From Pseudomonadota bacterium (GTDB lineage Bacteria; Pseudomonadota; Gammaproteobacteria; Burkholderiales; Burkholderiaceae_D): 14,313 nt of DNA. How positions within the stretch are numbered: position 1 is the first letter of the stretch; each line of letters begins with the position of its first letter. This document shows, in pieces, positions 1 to 5,698 of this stretch. Both the position numbers and the translations under genes were made by a program. The DNA lies in assembly GCA_023389425.1 (NCBI GenBank), contig JAEWEK010000083.1, positions 1-14,313 on the forward strand. The letters are read 5' to 3'. The notes beneath the pieces were generated by a model. It was not told the origin of the DNA. It did no database searches and worked only from the letters and a program-made list of their open reading frames with translations.

Positions 1-519
1 TTTCATGCGCAGCCCATCCAAGCCGGGCGCCATCGCGCCGATCAGCGCCAGCGCGTCATGGCTGTTGGCGTGGCAGATGGCGACCCCCAGCGCGTCGGCG
101 GCATCGGTGCCGGGCAAGCCCGGCAGCTGCAGCAGGCGCGAGACCATGTCCTGCACCTGCGGCTTGGCGGCCTTGCCGGTGCCGACCACGGATTGCTTGA
201 TCTGGGTCGGCGAATATTCCGCCACGTCGAGGTCGGCGCCGACCAGCGCGGTGATCGCCGCGCCGCGCGCCTGGCCCAGCAGCAGGGTCGAGTGCGGGTT
301 GACGTTGACGAACACTTTCTCGATGGCGGCGCAGTGCGGCTTGTAGGTGGAAACGATCTCGGACACGCCCGTCAGGATCACCTTCAGGCGTGGCGGCAAG
401 GCGCTGTCCTGACCGGTCTTGATGGTGCCGGAGGCGATGTAGCGCAGCTTGCTGCCCTGCTTTTCGATGACGCCGAAGCCGGTGGTGCGCAGGCCGGGGT
501 CGATGCCGAGAATAATCAT
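1..519 (-). CDS. ruvC: RuvC Holliday junction resolvase (3' end cut by window edge)
   Basis: Crossover junction endodeoxyribonuclease. RuvC dimers bind Holliday junctions, with RuvAB, and nick two strands symmetrically to resolve recombination intermediates. The 173 visible codons cover essentially the whole family length (about 170-180 residues), with no stop reached at base 1, so only the last few residues are missing. The RNase H-like acidic catalytic set is visible: D7 in GIDPG, E67 in AIEKVFV, and D139 and D142 in GTDAADALG. The start ATG gives the usual MIILGIDPG N-terminus. No Shine-Dalgarno sequence precedes it, and a -10-like TATAAC lies only 9 bases upstream. It follows purH in the same direction, but a palindromic repeat pair and a LexA-box promoter region separate them, so it is probably the head of its own unit (ruvA/ruvB would be expected next, outside the window). 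Identification is secure from sequence. Confidence 0.96.
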   Translation of the reverse strand, partial: MIILGIDPGLRTTGFGVIEKQGSKLRYIASGTIKTGQDSALPPRLKVILTGVSEIVSTYKPHCAAIEKVFVNVNPHSTLLLGQARGAAITALVGADLDVAEYSPTQIKQSVVGTGKAAKPQVQDMVSRLLQLPGLPGTDAADALGVAICHANSHDALALIGAMAPGLDGLRMK

Positions 520-527
520 GTGCGCAT

Positions 528-533
528 GTTATA
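528..533 (-). promoter_or_regulatory. Candidate -10 element for ruvC
   Basis: The minus strand reads TATAAC here, matching the sigma70 -10 at five of six positions. No convincing -35 lies 16-18 bases upstream (TCCCCA or TTCCCC). If it is used, transcription would begin about 2-3 bases before the ruvC ATG, giving a nearly leaderless mRNA, which fits the absence of a Shine-Dalgarno sequence. This is inference from sequence only. Confidence 0.4.
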
Positions 534-558
534 CCGGCAAGCAAGTTTCGTGGGGAAA

Positions 559-578
559 TACTGTGTAAAAACACAGGT
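559..578. promoter_or_regulatory. LexA (SOS) box upstream of ruvC
   Basis: The 20-base site TACTGTGTAAAAACACAGGT contains a perfect CTGT-N8-ACAG motif, the LexA operator core shared by gamma- and betaproteobacteria. The arms extend to a perfect 6-base dyad (CTGTGT / ACACAG). It sits 40-60 bases upstream of the ruvC start and just upstream of the candidate -10, a position suited to repression. Known biology: ruvAB is LexA-controlled in E. coli. Here the box would control ruvC and whatever follows it. Confidence 0.75.
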
Positions 579-605
579 TTTTGTCGGGGCGTCGCGTCGA
601 CGCAA

Positions 606-682
606 GCAAAATGGGGTTCCCGCCTGCGCGGGAACGACGGCAGTGAGGACGTCGTTCCCGCGAATGCGGGAACCCCATTTGC
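606..682. repeat. REP/BIME-like inverted repeat pair, locus A
   Basis: Two copies of a palindromic unit lie head to head. The left copy is 606-639 and the right copy 650-682, separated by 10 bases. Each copy contains GTTCCCGC-n4-GCGGGAAC flanked by a GACG end and an ATGGG end. The right copy is the reverse complement of the left except for one extra A and a change in the 4-base centre, so the region can fold into one hairpin of more than 30 bp or two small ones. It begins 11 bases after the purH stop, so it may also act as a transcript end or stabiliser. Related copies lie at 9701-9798 and 11926-12029. Confidence 0.85.
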
Positions 683-693
683 ATGTCGCTCGA

Positions 694-2280
694 TCAGTGA
701 CGGAAGTGGCGCGTCCCGGTGTACAGCATGACGACGCCGCGCTCGTCCGCCGCATCGATCACTTCCTGGTCGCGCATCGACCCGCCCGGCTGGATCACGC
801 AGGTCGCGCCGGCGTCCACCACCACGTCGAGGCCGTCGCGGAAGGGGAAGAAGGCATCCGACGCCACCGCCGAACCGGCCAGCGACAGGCCGGCGTTCTG
901 CGCCTTGATCGAGGCGATGCGGGCAGAATCCACGCGGCTCATCTGGCCGGCGCCCACGCCCAGGGTCATGCCGTTACCGCAGAACACGATGGCATTCGAC
1001 TTGACGAACTTGGCCACGCGCCAGGCGAACATCAGGTCCTGCATCTGCTGCGGGCTCGGCTGCAGCTTGGTGACCACGCGCAGCTCGCCCATGCCGACGT
1101 TCTTCACGTCCGGCGACTGCACCAGCAGGCCGCCGCCCACGCGCTTCAGGTCGAAGGCGTTGTGGGCATGGCCCAGCGCGATCTGCAGCACGCGCACGTT
1201 TTGCTTGGCCGACATGATCTGCAGTGCTTCCGCCGTGAACGAGGGCGCGATCAGCACTTCGACGAACAGCTTGGACACGGCTTCCGCCGCGCGGCCGTCC
1301 ACTTCCACATTGAAGGCGATGATGCCGCCGAAGGCCGAGGTCGGGTCGGTCTTCAGGGCACGCGAATAGGCGTCCAGCGCATCGGCGCCGATCGCCACGC
1401 CGCAGGGATTGGCGTGCTTGATGATGACGCAGCCGGCCGGCTGCTGGAAGCCGCCAAGCGACTTCACGCATTCCCACGCGGCGTCCGCATCGGCGATGTT
1501 GTTGTAGGACAGTTCCTTGCCCTGCAGCTGCTGGTAGTTGGCCAAGGCGCCCTCGGCCGGCGCCAGGTCGCGGTAGAAGGCGGCGCTCTGGTGCGGGTTC
1601 TCGCCGTAGCGCATGTCCTGCACCTTCTCGAAGGCCATGTTGAGGGTCTGCGGATAGGCGGCGCGGGTGGCGTGGGCCTTGTCCGGGCCGAGGCTGGTCA
1701 GGTAGTTGGTGATGGCTGAATCGTATTGCGCGGTGTGCGCGAACACTTTCTTGGCCAGCATGAACTTGGTATCGTAGCTGACGTCGCCGGCCACCGCGCC
1801 GGTGCCCTTCATCTCCGCCAGCACCAGGCCGTAGTCGGCCGGATCGCACACCACCACCACGTCGCGGTGGTTCTTGGCGGCGGAGCGCAGCATGGTCGGG
1901 CCGCCGATGTCGATGTTCTCGATCGCATCTTCCAGCGAGCACTGTTCCTTGGCGACGGTCTGCTGGAAAGGGTAGAGGTTGACAACCACCATGTCGATGG
2001 TCGGCATCGCGTGCTCGGACAGCTTGTCCATGTGCTCGGGCAGGTCGCGGCGCGCGAGGATGCCGCCGTGGACCTTCGGGTGCAGCGTCTTCACGCGACC
2101 GTCCAGCATTTCAGGGAAACCGGTGTAGTCGGCGACCTCGGTCACCTGCACGCCGTTATCCTGCAGCAGTTTGGCGGTGCCGCCGGTGGACAGGATGTTG
2201 ACGCCGAGCGCGGACAAGGCGCGGGCGAAATCGAGCACGCCGGTCTTGTCGGAGACGGAAATAAGGGCTTGTTTGATCAT
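694..2280 (-). CDS. purH: Bifunctional AICAR formyltransferase / IMP cyclohydrolase PurH
   Basis: Catalyses the last two steps of de novo purine synthesis in the cytoplasm: AICAR plus 10-formyl-THF to FAICAR, then ring closure to IMP. The protein has 528 residues, the normal family length. The N-terminal IMP cyclohydrolase (MGS-like) domain covers about residues 1-150, with STGGTAKLL (31-39), GRVKTLHPKVHGG (61-73) and ENIDIGGPTML (121-131). The C-terminal transformylase domain shows RYGENPHQ (224-231) and the K288-H289 pair of IIKHANPCG, equivalent to the catalytic Lys/His of the family. The start gives the canonical MIKQALISVSDKTG. It lies 89 bases downstream of fis in the same direction, with a 10-bp perfect hairpin between them, and ends just before the palindromic repeat pair that precedes ruvC. 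No purine riboswitch was recognised upstream. Confidence 0.98.
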   Translation of the reverse strand: MIKQALISVSDKTGVLDFARALSALGVNILSTGGTAKLLQDNGVQVTEVADYTGFPEMLDGRVKTLHPKVHGGILARRDLPEHMDKLSEHAMPTIDMVVVNLYPFQQTVAKEQCSLEDAIENIDIGGPTMLRSAAKNHRDVVVVCDPADYGLVLAEMKGTGAVAGDVSYDTKFMLAKKVFAHTAQYDSAITNYLTSLGPDKAHATRAAYPQTLNMAFEKVQDMRYGENPHQSAAFYRDLAPAEGALANYQQLQGKELSYNNIADADAAWECVKSLGGFQQPAGCVIIKHANPCGVAIGADALDAYSRALKTDPTSAFGGIIAFNVEVDGRAAEAVSKLFVEVLIAPSFTAEALQIMSAKQNVRVLQIALGHAHNAFDLKRVGGGLLVQSPDVKNVGMGELRVVTKLQPSPQQMQDLMFAWRVAKFVKSNAIVFCGNGMTLGVGAGQMSRVDSARIASIKAQNAGLSLAGSAVASDAFFPFRDGLDVVVDAGATCVIQPGGSMRDQEVIDAADERGVVMLYTGTRHFRH

Positions 2281-2306
2281 GGGGTGTGGCCTGGTTATGA
2301 AAATCT

Positions 2307-2348
2307 GCGATCGGGCTGGTGGCGCTGGCCGCGGCCGCGCCCGATCGC
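2307..2348 (-). promoter_or_regulatory. Hairpin between fis and purH
   Basis: A perfect 10-bp inverted repeat (GCGATCGGGC / GCCCGATCGC) encloses a 22-base GC-rich loop that contains its own GGCCGCGGCC palindrome. It lies about 21 bases past the fis stop and 26 bases before the purH start. On the minus strand the stem is followed by AGATTTTC, a poor U-tract. It could be a weak terminator or attenuator, an RNA-processing stop, or a protein-binding dyad. The structure is plain in the sequence; the role is unknown. Confidence 0.55.
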
Positions 2349-2369
2349 ACGGCCACGTCGTGCCGGCGC

Positions 2370-2603
2370 TTACAGGAGGCCGTGCTCCTGCAGTTTCTTG
2401 CGCAAGGTATTGCGGTTGATGCCCAACATTTGCGCGGCATGCGACTGGTTGCCGTCGGCGCGGTGCATCACGACTTCGAGGATCGGGCGTTCGACGGTCA
2501 TGACCATCATGTCGTAAATATTGGTCGGTTTCTGCTCGCCCAGGTCGTTGAAATAGTCCTCAAGGCTCTTCTGGACGACTTCCTGAATACTCTCTTTGCT
2601 CAT
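2370..2603 (-). CDS. fis: Fis family DNA-binding protein
   Basis: Small nucleoid-associated protein. Fis homodimers bend DNA and modulate promoters (in enterobacteria rRNA/tRNA genes and site-specific recombination). The 77 residues correspond to the short betaproteobacterial form; E. coli Fis has 98 and a longer N-terminus. The C-terminal helix-turn-helix is clear at about residues 51-71 (GNQSHAAQMLGI then NRNTLRKKL), as in Fis and the C-termini of NtrC-type activators. The N-terminal half (SKESIQEVVQKSLEDYF) matches the Fis dimer region. It lies 84 bases downstream of dusB in the same direction, reproducing the classic dusB-fis pair; in E. coli the dusB part of the message is needed for efficient fis translation. 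No good Shine-Dalgarno is near the ATG (AGGA lies 13 bases away). An upstream mini-ORF ending in ACATGA overlaps the start. Confidence 0.93.
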   Translation of the reverse strand: MSKESIQEVVQKSLEDYFNDLGEQKPTNIYDMMVMTVERPILEVVMHRADGNQSHAAQMLGINRNTLRKKLQEHGLL

Positions 2604-2687
2604 GTCTGCTGCTTCATCCTGGTTGATTTTTCCCTCACGCCGCTTCTTTGGCAGCGTTGTCCCCTTGATGCTTTTTTCTTCTGTTTT

Positions 2688-3713
2688 TTATGCTGCCAAT
2701 GCTTCGCCATCGAATTGCGCGGGCCGGTATTGTAACCGCTCGCCATATCGAATCTGCGATTTGAAAAATTCATCCACCGCCGCCAACTGATCGGCGGTCG
2801 ATTCGAGCAGGTTCATGCGTTGGCGGAAGGCTTCGCCGCCCGGCAGATCGCGCACGTACCAGCCGATGTGCTTGCGCGCGGTACGCACGCCGACGTATTC
2901 GCCGTAGAACGCGTAATGCGCCTCGAGGTGGGCATGCATCAGTTCGCTCACTTCGGCCACCAGCGGCGCCGGCAGATGGGTGCCGGTGCGCAGGTAATGG
3001 TCGATCTCGCGGCAGATCCAGGGGCGGCCCTGGGCGGCGCGGCCGATCATCACGGCGTCGGCGCCGGTGACGTCGAGCACGTATTTCGCTTTTTCGGGAG
3101 TCGTGATATCGCCGTTGGCGACCACGGGAATATTCACCGCCGCCTTCACGGCCGCGATGGTGTCGTATTCGGCATCGCCCTTGTAGCCGTCGGCGCGGGT
3201 GCGGCCGTGCAGCGTCAGCATCTGGATGCCGGCGTTTTCGGCCAGCCGCGCGATGCGCAATGCGTTTTTATTCTCGCGGTTCCAGCCGGTGCGGAATTTG
3301 AGCGTGACCGGCACGTCGACCGCCGCCACCACCGCGTCGAGGATGCGCGCGACCAGGTCTTCATGCTGCAGCAGGGCCGAGCCGCACCAGTTATTGCAGA
3401 CCTTTTTCACCGGACAGCCCATATTGATGTCGATGATCTGGGCGCCGCGGCCGACATTGAACCTGGCGCAATCGGCCAATTCCTCCGGCACCGCGCCGGC
3501 GATCTGCACGGCTTTCGGTTCCATTTCGCCGGCGTGGTCGGTGCGGCGCGCGCTTTTTTCGCTGGCCCACAGGCGCGGATTGGACGCGGCCATTTCCGAC
3601 ACCGCATAGCCGGCCCCGAGCTCCTTGCACAATTGGCGGAACGGGCGGTCCGTCACCCCGGCCATCGGAGCGACGAAAACGTTATTGCGGAGGGTGTAGG
3701 GGCCGATTTGCAC
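2688..3713 (-). CDS. dusB: tRNA-dihydrouridine synthase B
   Basis: FMN- and NADPH-dependent reduction of uridine to dihydrouridine in the tRNA D-loop, in the cytoplasm. The protein has 341 residues, slightly longer than E. coli DusB (321). The N-terminal TIM barrel carries VFVAPMAGVTDRPFR (12-26) and INMGCP with the catalytic C100. FMN-site signatures follow: K139 in LKFRTGW, H169 in LTLHGRTRADGY, then VANGDI and MIGRAAQGRPW. The C-terminal helical domain includes ARKHIGWY. The start is GTG: no in-frame ATG occurs before a stop codon upstream, and the next Met (residue 17) would remove conserved sequence. A TAAAAT -10-like hexamer lies about 36 bases upstream. It precedes fis, as in many proteobacteria. 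One oddity is a Cys at position 110 (VCNNWCGSALL), where I recall Ala in relatives. Confidence 0.95.
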   Translation of the reverse strand: MQIGPYTLRNNVFVAPMAGVTDRPFRQLCKELGAGYAVSEMAASNPRLWASEKSARRTDHAGEMEPKAVQIAGAVPEELADCARFNVGRGAQIIDINMGCPVKKVCNNWCGSALLQHEDLVARILDAVVAAVDVPVTLKFRTGWNRENKNALRIARLAENAGIQMLTLHGRTRADGYKGDAEYDTIAAVKAAVNIPVVANGDITTPEKAKYVLDVTGADAVMIGRAAQGRPWICREIDHYLRTGTHLPAPLVAEVSELMHAHLEAHYAFYGEYVGVRTARKHIGWYVRDLPGGEAFRQRMNLLESTADQLAAVDEFFKSQIRYGERLQYRPAQFDGEALAA

Positions 3714-3748
3714 AGCAGCGGGAAAGGTCGAGTCAGCGGGAACTCTCT

Positions 3749-3754
3749 ATTTTA
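3749..3754 (-). promoter_or_regulatory. Candidate -10 element upstream of dusB
   Basis: The minus strand reads TAAAAT, matching the -10 consensus at five of six positions, about 36 bases before the dusB GTG. No good -35 was found at 16-18 bases. This is a weak call that would give dusB-fis its own promoter within the cluster. Confidence 0.3.
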
Positions 3755-3794
3755 ACCGAACCACTGCTCAATTTATTAGCACTATTTGTGAAGA

Positions 3795-3814
3795 ATTGTG
3801 GCGGACGCGACAAT
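3795..3814. promoter_or_regulatory. 20-base dyad between histidine phosphatase gene and dusB
   Basis: ATTGTGGCGGACGCGACAAT is symmetric at 16 of 20 positions (ATTGT-n-GCG-nn-CGC-n-ACAAT). It lies downstream of the histidine phosphatase stop and upstream of the candidate dusB -10. It could be a regulator-binding dyad or an RNA hairpin at the 3' end of the upstream gene. A second perfect palindrome, GGCCGCGCGGCC (3817-3828), abuts the stop codon. Confidence 0.4.
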
Positions 3815-3828
3815 GTGGCCGCGCGGCC

Positions 3829-4485
3829 TCAGGACAATTCGTCGAGCACGCCCTGGCGCAAATGCTCGACCTCGCCCCAGCTGCGCAAGGCGAGCACGCC
3901 GCCGTCGATGGTAAAACGGTTGACGCTGGCGTTGTGGATCTTGAAGTCGCGCGGCGATTCGAGCGGCAGGCCGCGCGCGCCGCGGTAGGCGCATTCGAGC
4001 ACGCCGCCGTGGGCCACCAGCGCCAGCGTCTTGCCGGGATGGGCCGCGGCCCAGCGCTGCAGCGCTTCAGTCACGCGCCGGTTGAACTGGCGGAAGGTTT
4101 CGCCGCAGTTGGCCCCGGGCGGCAACACGGCGTCGACGTCGCGCGCCTGCCAGGCGGCGAACTGGAGCGGGAAGCGCTGGGCGATCTCGGTGTACAGCAA
4201 GCCTTCGAAGCCGCCGTAGCAGCGCTCGCGCAGGGCGGCATCGACCTGCACCGGCAGGCCGTGCATGCTGGCGACGGCCGCGGCAGTCTGGCGCGCGCGG
4301 CTCAGGTCGCTGGCGATGATCGCGTCGATGCGTTCGCCCGCCAGCGCGGCCGCCAGCAGCGCGGCCTGGCGTTCGCCTTCCGCGTTCAGCGCAATGTCGA
4401 GATGGCCCTGCAGGCGGCGTTCGGCGTTCCAGGCCGTTTCGCCGTGCCGGATCAGGAGGATGGTGGTGGTGCTCGCTGCGGACAT
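3829..4485 (-). CDS. Histidine phosphatase family protein (phosphoglycerate mutase-like)
   Basis: Cytoplasmic enzyme of the branch-1 histidine phosphatase superfamily, which transfers phosphate through a phospho-histidine intermediate. The 218 residues show the RHG motif at 13-15 (LLIRHGETAWN, nucleophile H14), SDLSRARQTA with R64, the E88 region (RERCYGGFEG), and the second catalytic histidine H159 in LALVAHGG. Relatives include GpmB, CobC/alpha-ribazole phosphatase and phosphoserine phosphatase PspA. No cobalamin genes are nearby, so the substrate cannot be assigned. The start at 4485 is chosen because a GGA-type Shine-Dalgarno (AAGGAACCTC) precedes it and the RHG motif lies where expected; a longer in-frame reading to 4722 would run back through the neighbouring gene. 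It lies 38 bases after the YbhB-like gene and is likely cotranscribed with it. Confidence 0.9.
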   Translation of the reverse strand: MSAASTTTILLIRHGETAWNAERRLQGHLDIALNAEGERQAALLAAALAGERIDAIIASDLSRARQTAAAVASMHGLPVQVDAALRERCYGGFEGLLYTEIAQRFPLQFAAWQARDVDAVLPPGANCGETFRQFNRRVTEALQRWAAAHPGKTLALVAHGGVLECAYRGARGLPLESPRDFKIHNASVNRFTIDGGVLALRSWGEVEHLRQGVLDELS

Positions 4486-4523
4486 GAGGTTCCTTGACGC
4501 CCGAACCCCTGGGCGCGCTTTTT

Positions 4524-5189
4524 TTATTTGTCGAGGGTGGCGGCGACGGCCGGGTTGAGCGAATAGACGCCGAATACCTGGGCCTCGTCGAGGATGTGGC
4601 CCATGATCGCCAGCCGCGCTTCCTGGCCGGTGAAACGGCCGTCGAGCGGCAGGCGCGGGATGTCGAGCGCATACAGCGTGAAGAAATAGCTGTGCACCCG
4701 TTCGTCGTTCCAAGGCGGACACGGACCGTCATAGCCGAAATACTCGCCCGCCATGTCGGGGTCGCCCGCGAACCAGCCGGTATAGTCGTTCACGCCCTGG
4801 CGCAGCTGGTGCTCGGTGCCGTTCTTGATCGTGAACGGGACCAGCGGGCCACTCTTGCCGTGCGGGGTGATCATGTCCGAGAACAAGCCTTCGGCGATGG
4901 ACTTGAGGCTGACCGGGATATCGACCAGCGCCCAGTGATAGAAATCGACGCGCGGCAAGGTGGCCGGCACGGTGCGGCCTTCCTGGTTGACGTCGGTGCC
5001 GACGCTGGGCACGTCGGGGTCGTGGCACAACAGCACCAGCGATTGCGTGCCGGCCGGCACCTCGTCCCACGCGAGGTGGGGATTGCGGTTGCTGGACAGC
5101 CTGATGTGGCTGGCCGGGTCCGTGACCGCGAACGCGCACTGCGGCGGGATCAGCCCGCCCTCGCCAAAGGTATCGCTCCAGATCTTCAT
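4524..5189 (-). CDS. YbhB/YbcL family (PEBP/Raf kinase inhibitor-like) protein
   Basis: Phosphatidylethanolamine-binding-protein fold. Bacterial members (YbhB, YbcL) are small ligand-binding proteins whose function is mostly unknown. The protein has 221 residues, somewhat longer than E. coli YbhB (158). Signature motifs in order: PHLAWDEVPAGTQSLVLLCHDPD (within 37-59, including the conserved DPD at 57-59), FYHWALVDIP (83-92), GYDGPCPPW (152-160) and HSYFFTLYALD (166-176). There is no signal peptide (N-terminus MKIWSDTFGEGG), so it is predicted cytoplasmic. A purine-rich Shine-Dalgarno (GAGGGGAGAGCG) precedes the ATG. It sits 50 bases downstream of dtd and 38 bases upstream of the histidine phosphatase gene, consistent with one transcript from tyrS onward. 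The family is certain; the role is unknown. Confidence 0.92.
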   Translation of the reverse strand: MKIWSDTFGEGGLIPPQCAFAVTDPASHIRLSSNRNPHLAWDEVPAGTQSLVLLCHDPDVPSVGTDVNQEGRTVPATLPRVDFYHWALVDIPVSLKSIAEGLFSDMITPHGKSGPLVPFTIKNGTEHQLRQGVNDYTGWFAGDPDMAGEYFGYDGPCPPWNDERVHSYFFTLYALDIPRLPLDGRFTGQEARLAIMGHILDEAQVFGVYSLNPAVAATLDK

Positions 5190-5239
5190 CGCTCTCTCCC
5201 CTCGCCTATGTCATTGACCGTGGCGCGGTGCCCCAGGTT

Positions 5240-5698
5240 TCAACGTGATGCACCGACGGGATCAACCTGAAGCCAGAAAGTCACCGGTCCGTCATTGATC
5301 AGCGAAACTTTCATGTCAGCACCGAATCGGCCGGTTTCCACCTTGCCATGGGATGCCCGGGCGCGGCGCACGACATGATCGAACAGGCGCGCGCCGATGT
5401 CCGGGCTGGCCGCGGGGGAAAACGAGGGCCGGGTGCCGGAGCGGGTGTCGGCCGCCAGCGTGAACTGCGGCACCAGCAGCAACCCGCCCTGGATATCGGT
5501 GATGCTGCGATTCATCTTGCCGGCATCGTCGGCGAACACCCGGTAACCCAGCAGCTTCGTGAGCAAAGCGTCGGCTTCGCGCTCGGTGTCGCCCTTCTCG
5601 GCGCAGACCAGCACCATCAGCCCGGCCCCGATCGCGCCGACGGTGTCGCCGTCGACCACGACGCTGGCCGAGCTAACGCGTTGCAACAGCCCGATCAT
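5240..5698 (-). CDS. dtd: D-aminoacyl-tRNA deacylase
   Basis: Cytoplasmic proofreading enzyme that hydrolyses D-aminoacyl-tRNA (notably D-Tyr-tRNA) and Gly-tRNA(Ala), recycling tRNA and enforcing homochirality. The 152 residues are near the family norm (about 145). Hallmarks are MIGLLQRVSSASVVVDG at the N-terminus, the VPQFTLAADTRSGTRPSF segment (PQFTL in place of the more usual SQFTL), and the Gly-cis-Pro loop NDGPVTFWL near the C-terminus. The true start is the ATG at 5698-5696; longer in-frame readings run back into tyrS. That ATG overlaps the tyrS TGA (ATGA), so translation is probably coupled. Pairing with tyrS is functionally apt because TyrRS is the best-known source of D-Tyr-tRNA. Confidence 0.96.
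   Translation of the reverse strand: MIGLLQRVSSASVVVDGDTVGAIGAGLMVLVCAEKGDTEREADALLTKLLGYRVFADDAGKMNRSITDIQGGLLLVPQFTLAADTRSGTRPSFSPAASPDIGARLFDHVVRRARASHGKVETGRFGADMKVSLINDGPVTFWLQVDPVGASR

Noticed and set aside
516..755. 79-codon minus-strand frame that ends on the ruvC start
   Set aside because: It is largely translation of palindromic repeat A (giving VPAQAGTPF-type peptides) plus the purH tail in another frame; no ribosome-binding site or homology recognised.
58..1719. 553-codon open frame on the plus strand
   Set aside because: It runs antisense to ruvC and purH, its composition (rich in R, H, G, A, V) is typical of a high-GC shadow frame, and both opposite-strand genes are certain.
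4498..4525. Possible plus-strand terminator (CGCCC/GGCG stem then eight T)
   Set aside because: The stem is only 5 bp, is spaced from the T run, and no plus-strand gene lies upstream; the T run is the complement of A residues around the YbhB-like gene's stop.
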